Made by a program: the position numbers and the translations under genes
Notes under the pieces: model-generated
Seen by the model: the letters and a program-made list of their open reading frames with translations, nothing else
What the model was told of the DNA's origin: nothing
Databases searched by the model: none
NCBI RefSeq assembly: GCF_012295525.1
Contig: NZ_CP051167.1
Span: forward strand, 4,757,501-4,821,500
DNA from: Oxynema aestuarii AP17
Lineage (GTDB): Bacteria > Cyanobacteriota > Cyanobacteriia > Cyanobacteriales > Laspinemataceae
Reading direction: 5' to 3'
DNA length: 64,000 bases
Part shown: positions 44,994 through 52,909 of the stretch, one piece after another
How the letters are laid out: each line of letters opens with the position of its first letter
Numbering within the stretch: the first letter of the stretch is position 1

Positions 44994-45012
44994 GGCAGAA
45001 ACCGGGTTTCTT
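44994..45012. repeat. AGAAACCGGGTTTCT palindrome
   Basis: AGAAACC-g-GGTTTCT is a perfect inverted repeat in the spacer behind the WD40 gene. A partial copy (ACCCGGTTTCGGGAG) lies at 45057-45071. This palindrome is frequent in cyanobacterial intergenic DNA. Confidence 0.6.
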
Positions 45013-45077
45013 TCCCTGCATCCGAATCACCGACCCTACAGCTATAATGGCGAGCAACCCGGTTTCGGGAGAACGCG

Positions 45078-45236
45078 ATCCAAATTACCTTAAACAAGCA
45101 ACAAGAGGAGTTTATCGCTGCCCAGTTAGCCCAGGGCAATTTTAGCCATCCTGATGAAGTGGTGAATGCCGCGTTTAAATTGCTAGAAAAATTGCAAACT
45201 GAATACCAAAACTGGCTCACTGAAACCCCAGGGTAA
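45078..45236 (+). pseudogene. ParD/CopG-type antitoxin-like gene with ATC at the start position
   Basis: The frame reads (I)QITLNKQQEEFIAAQLAQGN and FSHPDEVVNAAFKLLEKLQT, a clear ParD-like ribbon-helix-helix antitoxin with the usual helical C-terminus. In the position of the expected start ATG (before QITL) is ATC at 45078, preceded by GGGAG with a 6-base spacer. No other start lies between the upstream TAA at 45045 and the coding start. The last residues before TAA at 45234 coincide with the presumed left end of the ISAs1 element, so the C-terminus may be truncated. No ParE-type toxin gene follows. It is either a decayed antitoxin or translated from AUC. Confidence 0.6.
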
Positions 45237-46131
45237 ACGCATCAAATTAGGAGGGAGAATACGATCGGGGGTGAGAAAGAGAAGCAGCGAGAATTTCGAG
45301 CAGAAAATTAGGATCGAGACCCGCGCGATAACGCTTCATTTTCAAGCTCCCCTTCCCAGGATGGCGCCGCAACAGATTCAATGCCAATCGCCTCAAAATA
45401 CTGAGGTTACGCGCCCCCTGCTCGCTATCAACAGCCAGAGAACTGAGAAAAAAGCGGGTTTGACAAGTAGTCTGGTTCCACAACTGAGGTTGAGAGCGAA
45501 TCACCACCACAGATTTGAGTCCGAGCCAACCCTGACTAACCGAGGCTCCAAAAACGTCTGAAGCTCGGAAGACCCAGCAAGAGCGACTCTCAATCCGGTG
45601 ATGTCCACTCTCTACCAAATGGCAGTGGTCAACCATCCATTCGTCAGGACAGTCTTGTTGCTCAAAATCCTCAAACCAAGCACCAGCTAGAGTATGTAGA
45701 TTCCCCTGATTACCTTTGAGAGCCAAAATATAATCGGCATCAGCGTCCTGAATTTGTTGGGCAATAGCCGTTTGAGTACCCATGGCATCAATGGCGATCG
45801 TAGTTCCGGCTAAGTCTAGTTGTTCTAGGAGGAGAGGAATTGCTGTAATTTCATTAGATTTTGAATCCACGGGGATTTGACCTAAAACCAATCGGTGTTC
45901 TGTACACCAAGCACTGACGAGTTGTAAGGCTTTGAGGCGATCCTTTCGGTCATAGGAACCACGCAGGGTTTTGCCATCAATAGCGACTACAGTTGTGCCC
46001 AGTATTTCGAGCAGATTACCAATCCAATTCTGAAAGCGAGCTTCAAGTTGGGTGGGGTCAAGTCGAGAGCAAACCCGCCGGAAAGTATCATGGGAGGGAA
46101 TTCCGTTAGGTAGGGAGAGAAAGGTAGTTAA
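45229..46131 (-). mobile_element. 5'-truncated ISAs1-family insertion sequence
   Basis: The element carries the ISAs1-type transposase described below. Its presumed left end starts CAGGGTAAACGCATC at 45229; the CAGGG terminus is plausible for the family but was not matched to a reference. On the other side the homology stops abruptly at about 46122-46131, where unrelated DNA begins, so the terminal part carrying the transposase N-terminus has been lost. Confidence 0.55.
45247..46131 (-). pseudogene. ISAs1-family transposase lacking its N-terminus
   Basis: The coding part begins at FLSLPNGIPSHDTFRRVCSR (about 46122) and runs to the stop at 45247. DDE-type motifs are visible: VVAIDGKTLRGSYDR, TTIAIDAMGTQTAIAQQI and a HRIESRS segment. 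The N-terminal domain of about 80-90 residues found in full ISAs1 transposases is missing. The frame stays open upstream to 46251, but that part is translated from unrelated DNA and from the edge of the IS4 element. It is unlikely to be active. Confidence 0.8.
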
Positions 46132-46186
46132 CCTTACGATCCGGATTACGACGATGCTCAAGATGGGAAGGAGAAAGGCTGAAAAG
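46132..46186 (+). pseudogene. Fragment of an unknown gene cut by the IS4 element (5' part)
   Basis: If the IS4 element and one target-site copy are removed, a frame reads MLKMGRRKAEKLLEKQKEER and then EKGADF before a TAG at 47417-47419. The charged helical tail resembles the ends of several families, including Uma2 proteins, but is too short to name. The ISAs1 fragment removed the 5' part and IS4 then split what remained. Confidence 0.4.
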
Positions 46187-47362
46187 CAGAAGTGTTGAAT
46201 GTTAAGAGAAATTTGACAAAAAAAGTCCCTAATCAAGTAAAATAGGGGCAATATTTCGATAAATACTTAACAATGATTGTATCAAACTTTCCTGAAATTC
46301 TCCAAAAACATCTAAGTCATCTGCCCCAAGACGATTATCCAGTACTAGACACTTTCAAGTTTGTCTCAATTTGGCTAAATTTCATTTTAGACCAGAGTCA
46401 AACAACGATGAGAAGTTTGTTTAAAAGACTAAATATTCGCGGAGAATCCGTAGATATATCAACCTTCTCAAAAGCCAGTAAAACTCGTAGTCCAGAAGTT
46501 TTTCATCGATTGTGGGATGAATTGAAAAAAGAAGTAGCCAAAAAATCCCAAAATTCAGATAAAGAGTTGATGATATTTCCTTTAGATTCAACCATTATCA
46601 CTTTGACGAGTAAACTCTTATGGCATCAAGGATATCACCAATTGAAACTGTTTAGTGGCATTAACTTAGTGACAGGAAACCCAGGAGGAATATCAATTCA
46701 TTTGGGTCAAGGACACGATAGCAAATATGGAAATGAAACGATAGAAGCCACGCCGGAAAACGGAGTCGCCGTAATGGATAGAGGTTTTTGCAGCTTAGAA
46801 AGAATTGCCCAACTTCAAGCTCAAAAAAATCGCTACTTCGTCTTGAGAATCCGAAAAAACATTAAATTAGAAATGTTAGAGAATGGGGAATATTTAATGG
46901 GGACAGGAACAGCACAAGTACAAGGAAGAGTAGTAATGTTTTGCGACCGGGAAGAAAAAACTGAATTTCGCTTAGTGACGAATTTGCCAGAGACAGGAGA
47001 AGGAGGAATAAGTAACGAAGAAATTGGTGAATTTTATCGACTACGCTGGCAAATTGAATTGCTGTGGAAGTTCTTGAAAATGCACTTAAAGTTGGATAAA
47101 TTTATCACGAAAAATGTGAATGGAATGGAAATCCAGATTTATTGCTGTTTAATCGGATATCTAATTTTAAAATTAGTAAAAATTAACCAAGAATGGGGTT
47201 CATCATTATTAGATAAGTTGCGATATTTACAGGCTTTTATGTGTGAAAAGATTAGTTATGTCCACTGGTTTAGAGAGCTAGTTTTCCATCACTGAAATCA
47301 GCTTTTCATAGGATTCTTGTATCTATTTTATGCTAATTCATTAGTACCGTTCAACACTTCTG
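46187..47362 (+). mobile_element. Complete IS4-type insertion sequence with 9-bp target duplication
   Basis: The terminal inverted repeats are CAGAAGTGTTGAA (46187-46199) and its complement TTCAACACTTCTG (47350-47362). The element is 1176 bp long. It is flanked by identical 9-bp copies of GCTGAAAAG (46178-46186 and 47363-47371), showing a recent, complete insertion. It contains no HIP1 octamer and is more A/T-rich than its surroundings. Confidence 0.92.
46273..47295 (+). CDS. IS4-family transposase
   Basis: This 340-residue DDE transposase has Asp in FPLDSTIITL, Asp in VAVMDRGFCSLE and the YREK signature in YRLRWQIELLWKFLK, which marks the IS4 family. The frame is intact and fills most of the element. 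It cuts and pastes the element by recognising the 13-bp terminal repeats. ATG at 46273. It is probably functional. Confidence 0.92.
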   Translation: MIVSNFPEILQKHLSHLPQDDYPVLDTFKFVSIWLNFILDQSQTTMRSLFKRLNIRGESVDISTFSKASKTRSPEVFHRLWDELKKEVAKKSQNSDKELMIFPLDSTIITLTSKLLWHQGYHQLKLFSGINLVTGNPGGISIHLGQGHDSKYGNETIEATPENGVAVMDRGFCSLERIAQLQAQKNRYFVLRIRKNIKLEMLENGEYLMGTGTAQVQGRVVMFCDREEKTEFRLVTNLPETGEGGISNEEIGEFYRLRWQIELLWKFLKMHLKLDKFITKNVNGMEIQIYCCLIGYLILKLVKINQEWGSSLLDKLRYLQAFMCEKISYVHWFRELVFHH

Positions 47363-47371
47363 GCTGAAAAG

Positions 47372-47419
47372 TTGTTAGAAAAACAGAAGGAGGAACGGGA
47401 AAAGGGCGCTGATTTTTAG
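47372..47419 (+). pseudogene. 3' part of the gene cut by the IS4 element
   Basis: The frame TTGTTAGAAAAACAG continues the fragment at 46132-46186 and stops TAG at 47417-47419. See that entry for the joined reading. Confidence 0.4.
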
Positions 47420-47498
47420 TTCGATATCGGGTCGATCGTTCTAATGATGGATTGCGAGTTCTTAATGTCGTTAATTGTCTTAATCGATGTGAATTTTC

Positions 47499-47615
47499 TT
47501 AATTGTTGGAACTCATAAAAATACAGGCCATGATAAACAGGGTAAAGCTGATATACCCGGTGACGGCGAACCAATCGAACCAACTGCCGGATAAGGTTGA
47601 AAATTGAGAGGTCAT
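47499..47615 (-). CDS. 38-residue single-span membrane micro-protein
   Basis: The frame from ATG at 47615 reads MTSQFSTLSGSWFDWFAVTG and continues into a hydrophobic stretch, YISFTLFIMACIFMSSNN. This gives a short polar N-terminus, one membrane helix and a short tail. A well-spaced sigma-70 promoter lies about 30 bp upstream on the same strand. There is no obvious Shine-Dalgarno sequence. Many cyanobacterial photosynthetic and NDH-1 subunits are membrane peptides of this size, but I could not match it to one. It may be a new small subunit. Confidence 0.5.
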   Translation of the reverse strand: MTSQFSTLSGSWFDWFAVTGYISFTLFIMACIFMSSNN

Positions 47616-47645
47616 GGGATGAGAAGACAGGAGACTATATAAGAA

Positions 47646-47675
47646 ATTATAAATGAGGTTTAAGAAATTTGTAAA
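47646..47675 (-). promoter_or_regulatory. Promoter of the 38-residue micro-protein
   Basis: On the minus strand a perfect -35-like TTTACA (47670-47675) and a perfect -10 TATAAT (47646-47651) are separated by 18 bp. The ATG follows 30 bp after the -10. Confidence 0.6.
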
Positions 47676-47781
47676 TTTTTTTACGACAGGGAGACTTTAG
47701 AGCATCATGTCGATCTACAATGACGATGAGCTCAGAAAAGGAAAAGATACTTGTTTCAGCGCTCCACAATTGCCTAATTGC

Positions 47782-50700
47782 CTAAAATGATAAACTTAAT
47801 TGGGATCCCTTCTCGGTTTTGCGAACTTCGATGCGCGATTGAAAGGCTTCTTTAAATTGGGGCATGTGGGTGACGGCGAGGATGCAGGCAAATTCGGGGG
47901 CGATCGCGTTGATGGCGGCAATGAGGCGATCGCATCCTTGGTTATCTTGGGTTCCGAATCCTTCATCGACGATCAGCATTTGTAAGGCCGTTCCGGATCG
48001 TTGGGCGAGTAAGCGGGCTAATGCCAAACGGATCGAAAAATTAATTCTAAATGCTTCGCCGCCGGAATAGGTTTCGTAGGGGCGGGTGCCTCGGGCGTCG
48101 GCAATTAAAATATCTAAGGTGTCGATTAATTTGGGATTTTTCTTAGCCGATTTTCTCCGGCTTTTGCCCACTCGTTGGGTGACGAATTGGACGTGAAGTT
48201 GATTGCCACTGAGTCGGGCGAGAATTTGATTGGTTTCTGCTTCTAATTGGGGTAAAACGTTTTCGATAGTGAGGGCTTGGATGCCATTTTTACCGAAGGC
48301 GGTGGCGAGTTCTTGGTAAACCCGAAGTTGGCGTTTGGCGTCGGCGAGGTCTCGTTGTTTTTGTTCGTAAGTTTGTTGGAGGCGATCGAGGTGTTGTTGC
48401 TGTTGTTGGAGGCGTCCTTGGGTGCCGAATTGTTGTTGCAATTGGGCATTCGATCGCTCGATCTGCCTGGAAATGTTGTCGATTTCCTCGGTGGCGTCGG
48501 GGGTTTCGGCGAGTTGGTGCTGGAGTTGTTCGATCTGGGCGACGATCGCCTGACGATCGCGCGATCGCCCCTGGAGGCGTTCGGAGAGTTCGCGCGATCG
48601 ATCGGCCAATTCGGGCTGGCGCTGTCGGGCTTGTTGCAATTGAGCCATGCGCGGTTCCCAGAGGCGGGCTTGTTGGAGGGCTTCGCGTAGGGCTTGGTGT
48701 TCGCGGCGATCGTAAGCAATGGCGGCGATCGATCGCTCTAGCTGCTGCAGTTCGCGATCGAGGTCGGAGTCCTCCCGTTCGCGGGTTAAGGCGGTTTCGA
48801 GTTCGGCAATTTGGCGCTGCAGTTCGGGTTGGCGCTGTTGCAAGTTCTCTAACTCCCGGCGCGCTTGTTGTAATTGACCCTGTTTGATTTCGGCCCAGCG
48901 CCAGCGCTTTTCTTCGTTGAAAGCGAGGGCGTGGTCGCGATCGTTGTAATTCAGTTGGGCGATCGCGCGATCGAGTTGCTCCAATTCGAGGGTCAATTCG
49001 CCGCCGTAGTCTCCGGAGGCGATCGATCGCTCTAACTGCTGTCGTTCGATTTCGAGTTGTTCGAGTCGGGATCGGCGATCGTCGGCTTGTTCTAATTGAG
49101 CTTGTAGGGAACCGCGCCGTTCGCGCAGGCGGTCGTAATCGGCGAGTTGGCGGTCGAGTTGGCGGTATTCGTCTCGTAAAATCTGGATTTCGCGATCGGA
49201 GACGGCGAGTTGTTCGCGAATCACCCAGAGGCGATCGATAATTTCTTGCTGTTCTTTGCCGTGTTTGTGGACGACCAAATCCCAGTGGTGTTCGTCCAAG
49301 GGGCGATCGCACAAGGGACAGATGGCGTCGGGAACTTGCAACATCTCGATTTTGCGGTCTAACTCGGCCAGTTGGGTTTCGTAGTCGCGCTGGTGAGCTT
49401 GCAAGCGTTCCATAAAATGGCGGCGTTCGAGTCCTTTTTCGCGGACGCGCTGCTGGTAGACTCGTTTTTTTTCCAATTCTTCGATTTGGTAGCCGACTTC
49501 GAGGGCGGTTTCTCGTAAAACTTGGCTGGTTTGGACTTCCGATTGCAGGCGGTGGATTTGGCCGCTAATTTCTTCCAACCGCGCCGTCAGACGGGCTTGC
49601 AGGCGATCGAGTTGGGTTTGTAATTCTTGTCGTCGGGCGATCGCGGGGGTGACCCGTTCTTTGAGCTCGTCGAGGGTGGCGAGGCGATCGCGCGCGGCTT
49701 GCAGTTGGGCGATCGCGCTTTCGACTTCGGGGAGACGGTCGAGGGATTCGTGCAGTTCGGCTTTTCGTTCTTCGAGGCTGTCGTAATTGGCGCGGGCTGA
49801 GGCGAGTTGGGTTTCTAACGAAGATAAATAATCGCGCAGTTCTTGTTGTAGTTGCGAGCGACGGTGTTGGGCGTCTTGGTAGGCGTGGAACTTGGCGGCT
49901 TCGCTTTCCTCGCGCTTTTGCAGTTGCTCGAATTCGGCATATCCGGCGCTAATCTCGTCGGCTTGTTGCAATAAGGCGTCGAGTTCGTGCAAGCGTCGTT
50001 CGGTCAGGGAAAGGTCCCCTTGGAGGCGATCGCAGTCTCCGGCGAGTTGGTGGTCGCGTTGGCGGCAATTTTTTAACTGATTTTGCCAGTTTTGACGTTG
50101 AAGTTGCCGGGTTTGCAACTGGGCGAGGCGATCGCGATCGCGCTGCTGCGCGGCTTGCGCTTCGGCGATTTGGGCTTCTACCTGGGCGAGGCGATCGCCG
50201 ATCTCGGCCCGATCTTGCAACTGATGGGCGATCGCTTCCAAACTCTGTTCGAGTACCTGCTCGTTGGCTTTCGCCTGGCGCGATCGCTCTTTCGATCGCT
50301 CCGAGAGTTCGTCGTAGCGATCGAGGCGTAACAGGCGCGCTAACACTTGCTTGCGTTCGCTAGGACGCTTGAGCATGAACTCGTCGGCCCGTCCCTGACG
50401 CAAGTAGGAGGAGTTGACAAAGGTATCGTAATCGAGTTTGACGTGTTCGATAATTTTCTCTTGGGTCGCGCGCACGCCGCGTTCGGTCAGCGATCGAAAG
50501 GCGAGGCGATCGACGAGATCCCTTGCCGTATAATTGTCCGGCATTTCTGACGTGGCCATTTGAAATTCGAGGGCGGCGGATTGGCCCCGTTGGCGCGATC
50601 GAATGACGCGATAAATGTGTTGGTTGGTTTGAAAAATAAAATCGACCCGGGCTTCTTTTTCTCCGGCGCGAATGATGTCATCTTCGGTGGCGACGCGGCT

Positions 50701-50853
50701 ATTTCCCCAGATCGACCAGGCGATCGCCTCTAGCAGGGAAGATTTCCCGGCTCCGTTCGGTCCGCAAATACAAGCGGTATGCAACCCCTGAAAGTTTAAG
50801 GTGGCTTCGCGGTAGCTGAGGAAATTTTTCAGAGTGAGTTGGTGGGGAATCAT
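47782..50853 (-). CDS. sbcC: SbcC (Rad50-like) exonuclease subunit
   Basis: This 1023-residue SMC-like ATPase pairs with SbcD to process hairpins and DNA ends. Walker A is CGPNGAGKSSLLEAIAW (about residues 30-46), followed by Q-loop sequences. The long coiled coil is broken by a zinc hook with CPLCDRPLD at about residue 513. The signature TYSGGEAFRINFSIRLALARLL lies near residue 930, and Walker B MLIVDEGFGTQD near 960. All parts are present. ATG at 50853. No sbcD gene is in the window. Confidence 0.95.
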   Translation of the reverse strand: MIPHQLTLKNFLSYREATLNFQGLHTACICGPNGAGKSSLLEAIAWSIWGNSRVATEDDIIRAGEKEARVDFIFQTNQHIYRVIRSRQRGQSAALEFQMATSEMPDNYTARDLVDRLAFRSLTERGVRATQEKIIEHVKLDYDTFVNSSYLRQGRADEFMLKRPSERKQVLARLLRLDRYDELSERSKERSRQAKANEQVLEQSLEAIAHQLQDRAEIGDRLAQVEAQIAEAQAAQQRDRDRLAQLQTRQLQRQNWQNQLKNCRQRDHQLAGDCDRLQGDLSLTERRLHELDALLQQADEISAGYAEFEQLQKREESEAAKFHAYQDAQHRRSQLQQELRDYLSSLETQLASARANYDSLEERKAELHESLDRLPEVESAIAQLQAARDRLATLDELKERVTPAIARRQELQTQLDRLQARLTARLEEISGQIHRLQSEVQTSQVLRETALEVGYQIEELEKKRVYQQRVREKGLERRHFMERLQAHQRDYETQLAELDRKIEMLQVPDAICPLCDRPLDEHHWDLVVHKHGKEQQEIIDRLWVIREQLAVSDREIQILRDEYRQLDRQLADYDRLRERRGSLQAQLEQADDRRSRLEQLEIERQQLERSIASGDYGGELTLELEQLDRAIAQLNYNDRDHALAFNEEKRWRWAEIKQGQLQQARRELENLQQRQPELQRQIAELETALTREREDSDLDRELQQLERSIAAIAYDRREHQALREALQQARLWEPRMAQLQQARQRQPELADRSRELSERLQGRSRDRQAIVAQIEQLQHQLAETPDATEEIDNISRQIERSNAQLQQQFGTQGRLQQQQQHLDRLQQTYEQKQRDLADAKRQLRVYQELATAFGKNGIQALTIENVLPQLEAETNQILARLSGNQLHVQFVTQRVGKSRRKSAKKNPKLIDTLDILIADARGTRPYETYSGGEAFRINFSIRLALARLLAQRSGTALQMLIVDEGFGTQDNQGCDRLIAAINAIAPEFACILAVTHMPQFKEAFQSRIEVRKTEKGSQLSLSF

Positions 50854-51121
50854 CGGCCCTAAGTCAGGAGTCAGGAGGGGGAAAAGGCAACAGGCTAGAT
50901 GGCAAAAGTTGGAAGCCAGGAGAGGGAGAATTTTTTAACTCCATTGGCGTCAATTGCCGAACTTTATACAGGTTAACCGATCTGGCGTGAACTGGGCGAT
51001 CGCGCGGCTTTGAATTTTGTTGGAATTTGAGTCTGAATTTAACCGAATCGCGGCAGAAGCTAGGGCCGATCTCCTACAATCTGAAATCTGGAAATCGCAG
51101 AGATCTCGAAGATTTGGAATC

Positions 51122-51709
51122 ATGAGTCAAAACGCTTTACCTCAACCGATCGCCGAGAGGAAATCCCAATTGCGGCGATCGCTGCTCGACCGACGACGAT
51201 CGATCGACCGCCAGCAGTGGCGCGATCGCAGCGAACTCCTGTGCGATCGTCTGGCGCGCTCTCCCGTCTTCGCCGAAGCTCGGACGGTTCTGGGCTATTT
51301 CAGCTTTCGCCAAGAACCGGATTTAAGCCCCCTGTTTGCCGATCGGGGGCGGCGCTGGGGCTTTCCGCGCTGCGTGGGGCGATCGCTCCACTGGCACCAC
51401 TACCAACCGGGCGATCGGCTCGATCGCGGCGCTTACGGCATTCTCGAACCTTCCGCCGAGGCGGCGGCGATCGCCCCGGAAGAGGTGGATCTGATTTTGG
51501 TTCCGGCGGTGGCCTGCGACGAACGCGGTTATCGCTTGGGATATGGCGGCGGTTTTTACGATCGCTTGCTCGCCGATCCTCGATGGCAACAAAAACCGAC
51601 GATCGCGATCGTCTTCGATTTCGCTATTTTTCCCGAGTTACCGATAGAAGCTTGGGATCTTCCCCTCCAGGGGGTTTGTAGCGAGAAGCAGTTCCGGGGC
51701 ATCGGCTAG
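51122..51709 (+). CDS. 5-formyltetrahydrofolate cyclo-ligase
   Basis: This 195-residue enzyme converts 5-formyl-THF to 5,10-methenyl-THF with ATP. The N-terminal basic helix KSQLRRSLLDRRRSIDRQQW, the FSFRQEPDLSP segment and the family hallmark RLGYGGGFYDRLLAD (about residue 150) are present. The ATG at 51122 is chosen because the family starts there, although the frame is open to 51017. A strong hairpin follows. Residues 1-10 are variable. Confidence 0.93.
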   Translation: MSQNALPQPIAERKSQLRRSLLDRRRSIDRQQWRDRSELLCDRLARSPVFAEARTVLGYFSFRQEPDLSPLFADRGRRWGFPRCVGRSLHWHHYQPGDRLDRGAYGILEPSAEAAAIAPEEVDLILVPAVACDERGYRLGYGGGFYDRLLADPRWQQKPTIAIVFDFAIFPELPIEAWDLPLQGVCSEKQFRGIG

Positions 51710-51734
51710 ATTCCCGATCTACCCCCCGATCGCC

Positions 51735-51760
51735 GCGCGACGGACTATTGTCCGTCGCGC
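51735..51760 (+). terminator. Terminator hairpin of the cyclo-ligase gene
   Basis: GCGCGACGGAC-tatt-GTCCGTCGCGC is a perfect 11-bp stem with a four-base loop, 26 bp past the stop. Confidence 0.75.
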
Positions 51761-52043
51761 CTCAACTCCCATGAAACATAGGAATCAAGAGAAAAAAATA
51801 CAATTACTATAATAAAGGAAAAATTCGTCAGTGCAATACCTTTTTAACATTTATTTACATAAAAACTGAAGTAAAGAATGCGATCGTTAAGTGAATGAAT
51901 AGAGACTCAAAACGCGATCGATCGCGCCAGTTACGGAGGCGATCGATCGTGAAATCCAAGCCCGGGGCGGCGGGAAGCGGCCCAGGGGCGATCGAAACAG
52001 GCTAGGATCCGATCCGACCGGATAGTTGTTCCCGTTACTGTCT
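51761..52043. other. Spacer before the sugar permease
   Basis: An A/T-rich patch (51775-51880) is followed by HIP1-rich DNA. No gene or clear promoter is evident. Confidence 0.45.
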
Positions 52044-52889
52044 ATGACCCGATCCAAAGTGAGCGCCAAAAGCAAATGGCAAATCCTCGGAACTTACGCG
52101 CTTCTGAGCGCGATCGCGATCGTGATGTTACTCCCCTTGCTGTGGCTGCTGAGTACCGCCCTCAAATCGCCGAGTGAAAATATCTTTGCATTTCCGCCGC
52201 AACTGATTCCCGAACAGCCGACCTTGGCGAATTTCGTCAAAGTCTGGCAGACCCATCCCTTCGGGCGCTACCTGCTCAACAGCACGATCGTCGCGGTGCT
52301 GACCGTGAGCTTGAATCTCTTATTTTGCTCCTTAGCGGCATATCCCCTAGCGCGCTTGCAATTTCGGGGACGGCAAGCCATTTTCAGCGCGATCGTGGCC
52401 ACGATCGCCATTCCCTTTCAAATTTCAATGATTCCCTTATATATCTTGACCGTACAACTCGGCTTGAAAAACACCTATTTAGGAATCATTTTCCCGTCCC
52501 TAGCGTCGGCGTTCGGGATTTTCCTGTTGCGACAAGCCTTTCAAGGAGTTCCCGAAGAGTTAGAAGAAGCGGCGCGGATCGACGGCTGTTCCGAATTAGG
52601 GATTTGGTGGCATATCATGCTGCCTGCGGTACGTCCGGCGCTGGTCACCCTGGGACTATTCGTATTTATCGGGTCGTGGAGTGATTTTCTATGGCCGTTA
52701 ATCGTCATTGATGCCGAAGAATTCTACACCCTCCCCCTGGGAGTAGCGAAATTAGAAGGGACATTTTCCCTAGATTGGCGGGCGATCGCGGCGGGATCGA
52801 TCCTGTCCGTCGCACCCGTTTTCGCGATCTTTGTAGGGTTACAGCGTTATATCGTCACCACCGATGTCGGCAGTGGGGTGAAGGGATGA
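52044..52889 (+). CDS. Carbohydrate ABC transporter permease (MalG-like)
   Basis: This 281-residue inner-membrane permease of the MalG/UgpE group has six helices and the cytoplasmic EAA loop EELEEAARIDGCSELGIWWH (about 175-195). The ATG at 52044 is chosen because the typical start MTRSKVSAKS precedes the first helix; the in-frame TTG at 52026 is an alternative. The partner MalF-like permease, ATPase and binding protein are not adjacent. Cyanobacterial glucosylglycerol- or trehalose-type transporters can be scattered like this. The substrate cannot be inferred. Confidence 0.85.
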   Translation: MTRSKVSAKSKWQILGTYALLSAIAIVMLLPLLWLLSTALKSPSENIFAFPPQLIPEQPTLANFVKVWQTHPFGRYLLNSTIVAVLTVSLNLLFCSLAAYPLARLQFRGRQAIFSAIVATIAIPFQISMIPLYILTVQLGLKNTYLGIIFPSLASAFGIFLLRQAFQGVPEELEEAARIDGCSELGIWWHIMLPAVRPALVTLGLFVFIGSWSDFLWPLIVIDAEEFYTLPLGVAKLEGTFSLDWRAIAAGSILSVAPVFAIFVGLQRYIVTTDVGSGVKG

Positions 52890-52909
52890 CTGGAAGAGAC
52901 TCTTTTCGC

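Noticed and set aside
43490-45057. A 514-codon minus-strand frame and shorter ones opposite the WD40 gene
   Set aside because: They exist only because the WD40 repeats are almost identical; their product is a repeat of the antisense with no protein-like features.
46132-46251. N-terminal 40 residues of the apparent ISAs1 transposase frame
   Set aside because: They are translated from unrelated DNA and from the left end of the IS4 element; homology starts only at about 46122-46131.
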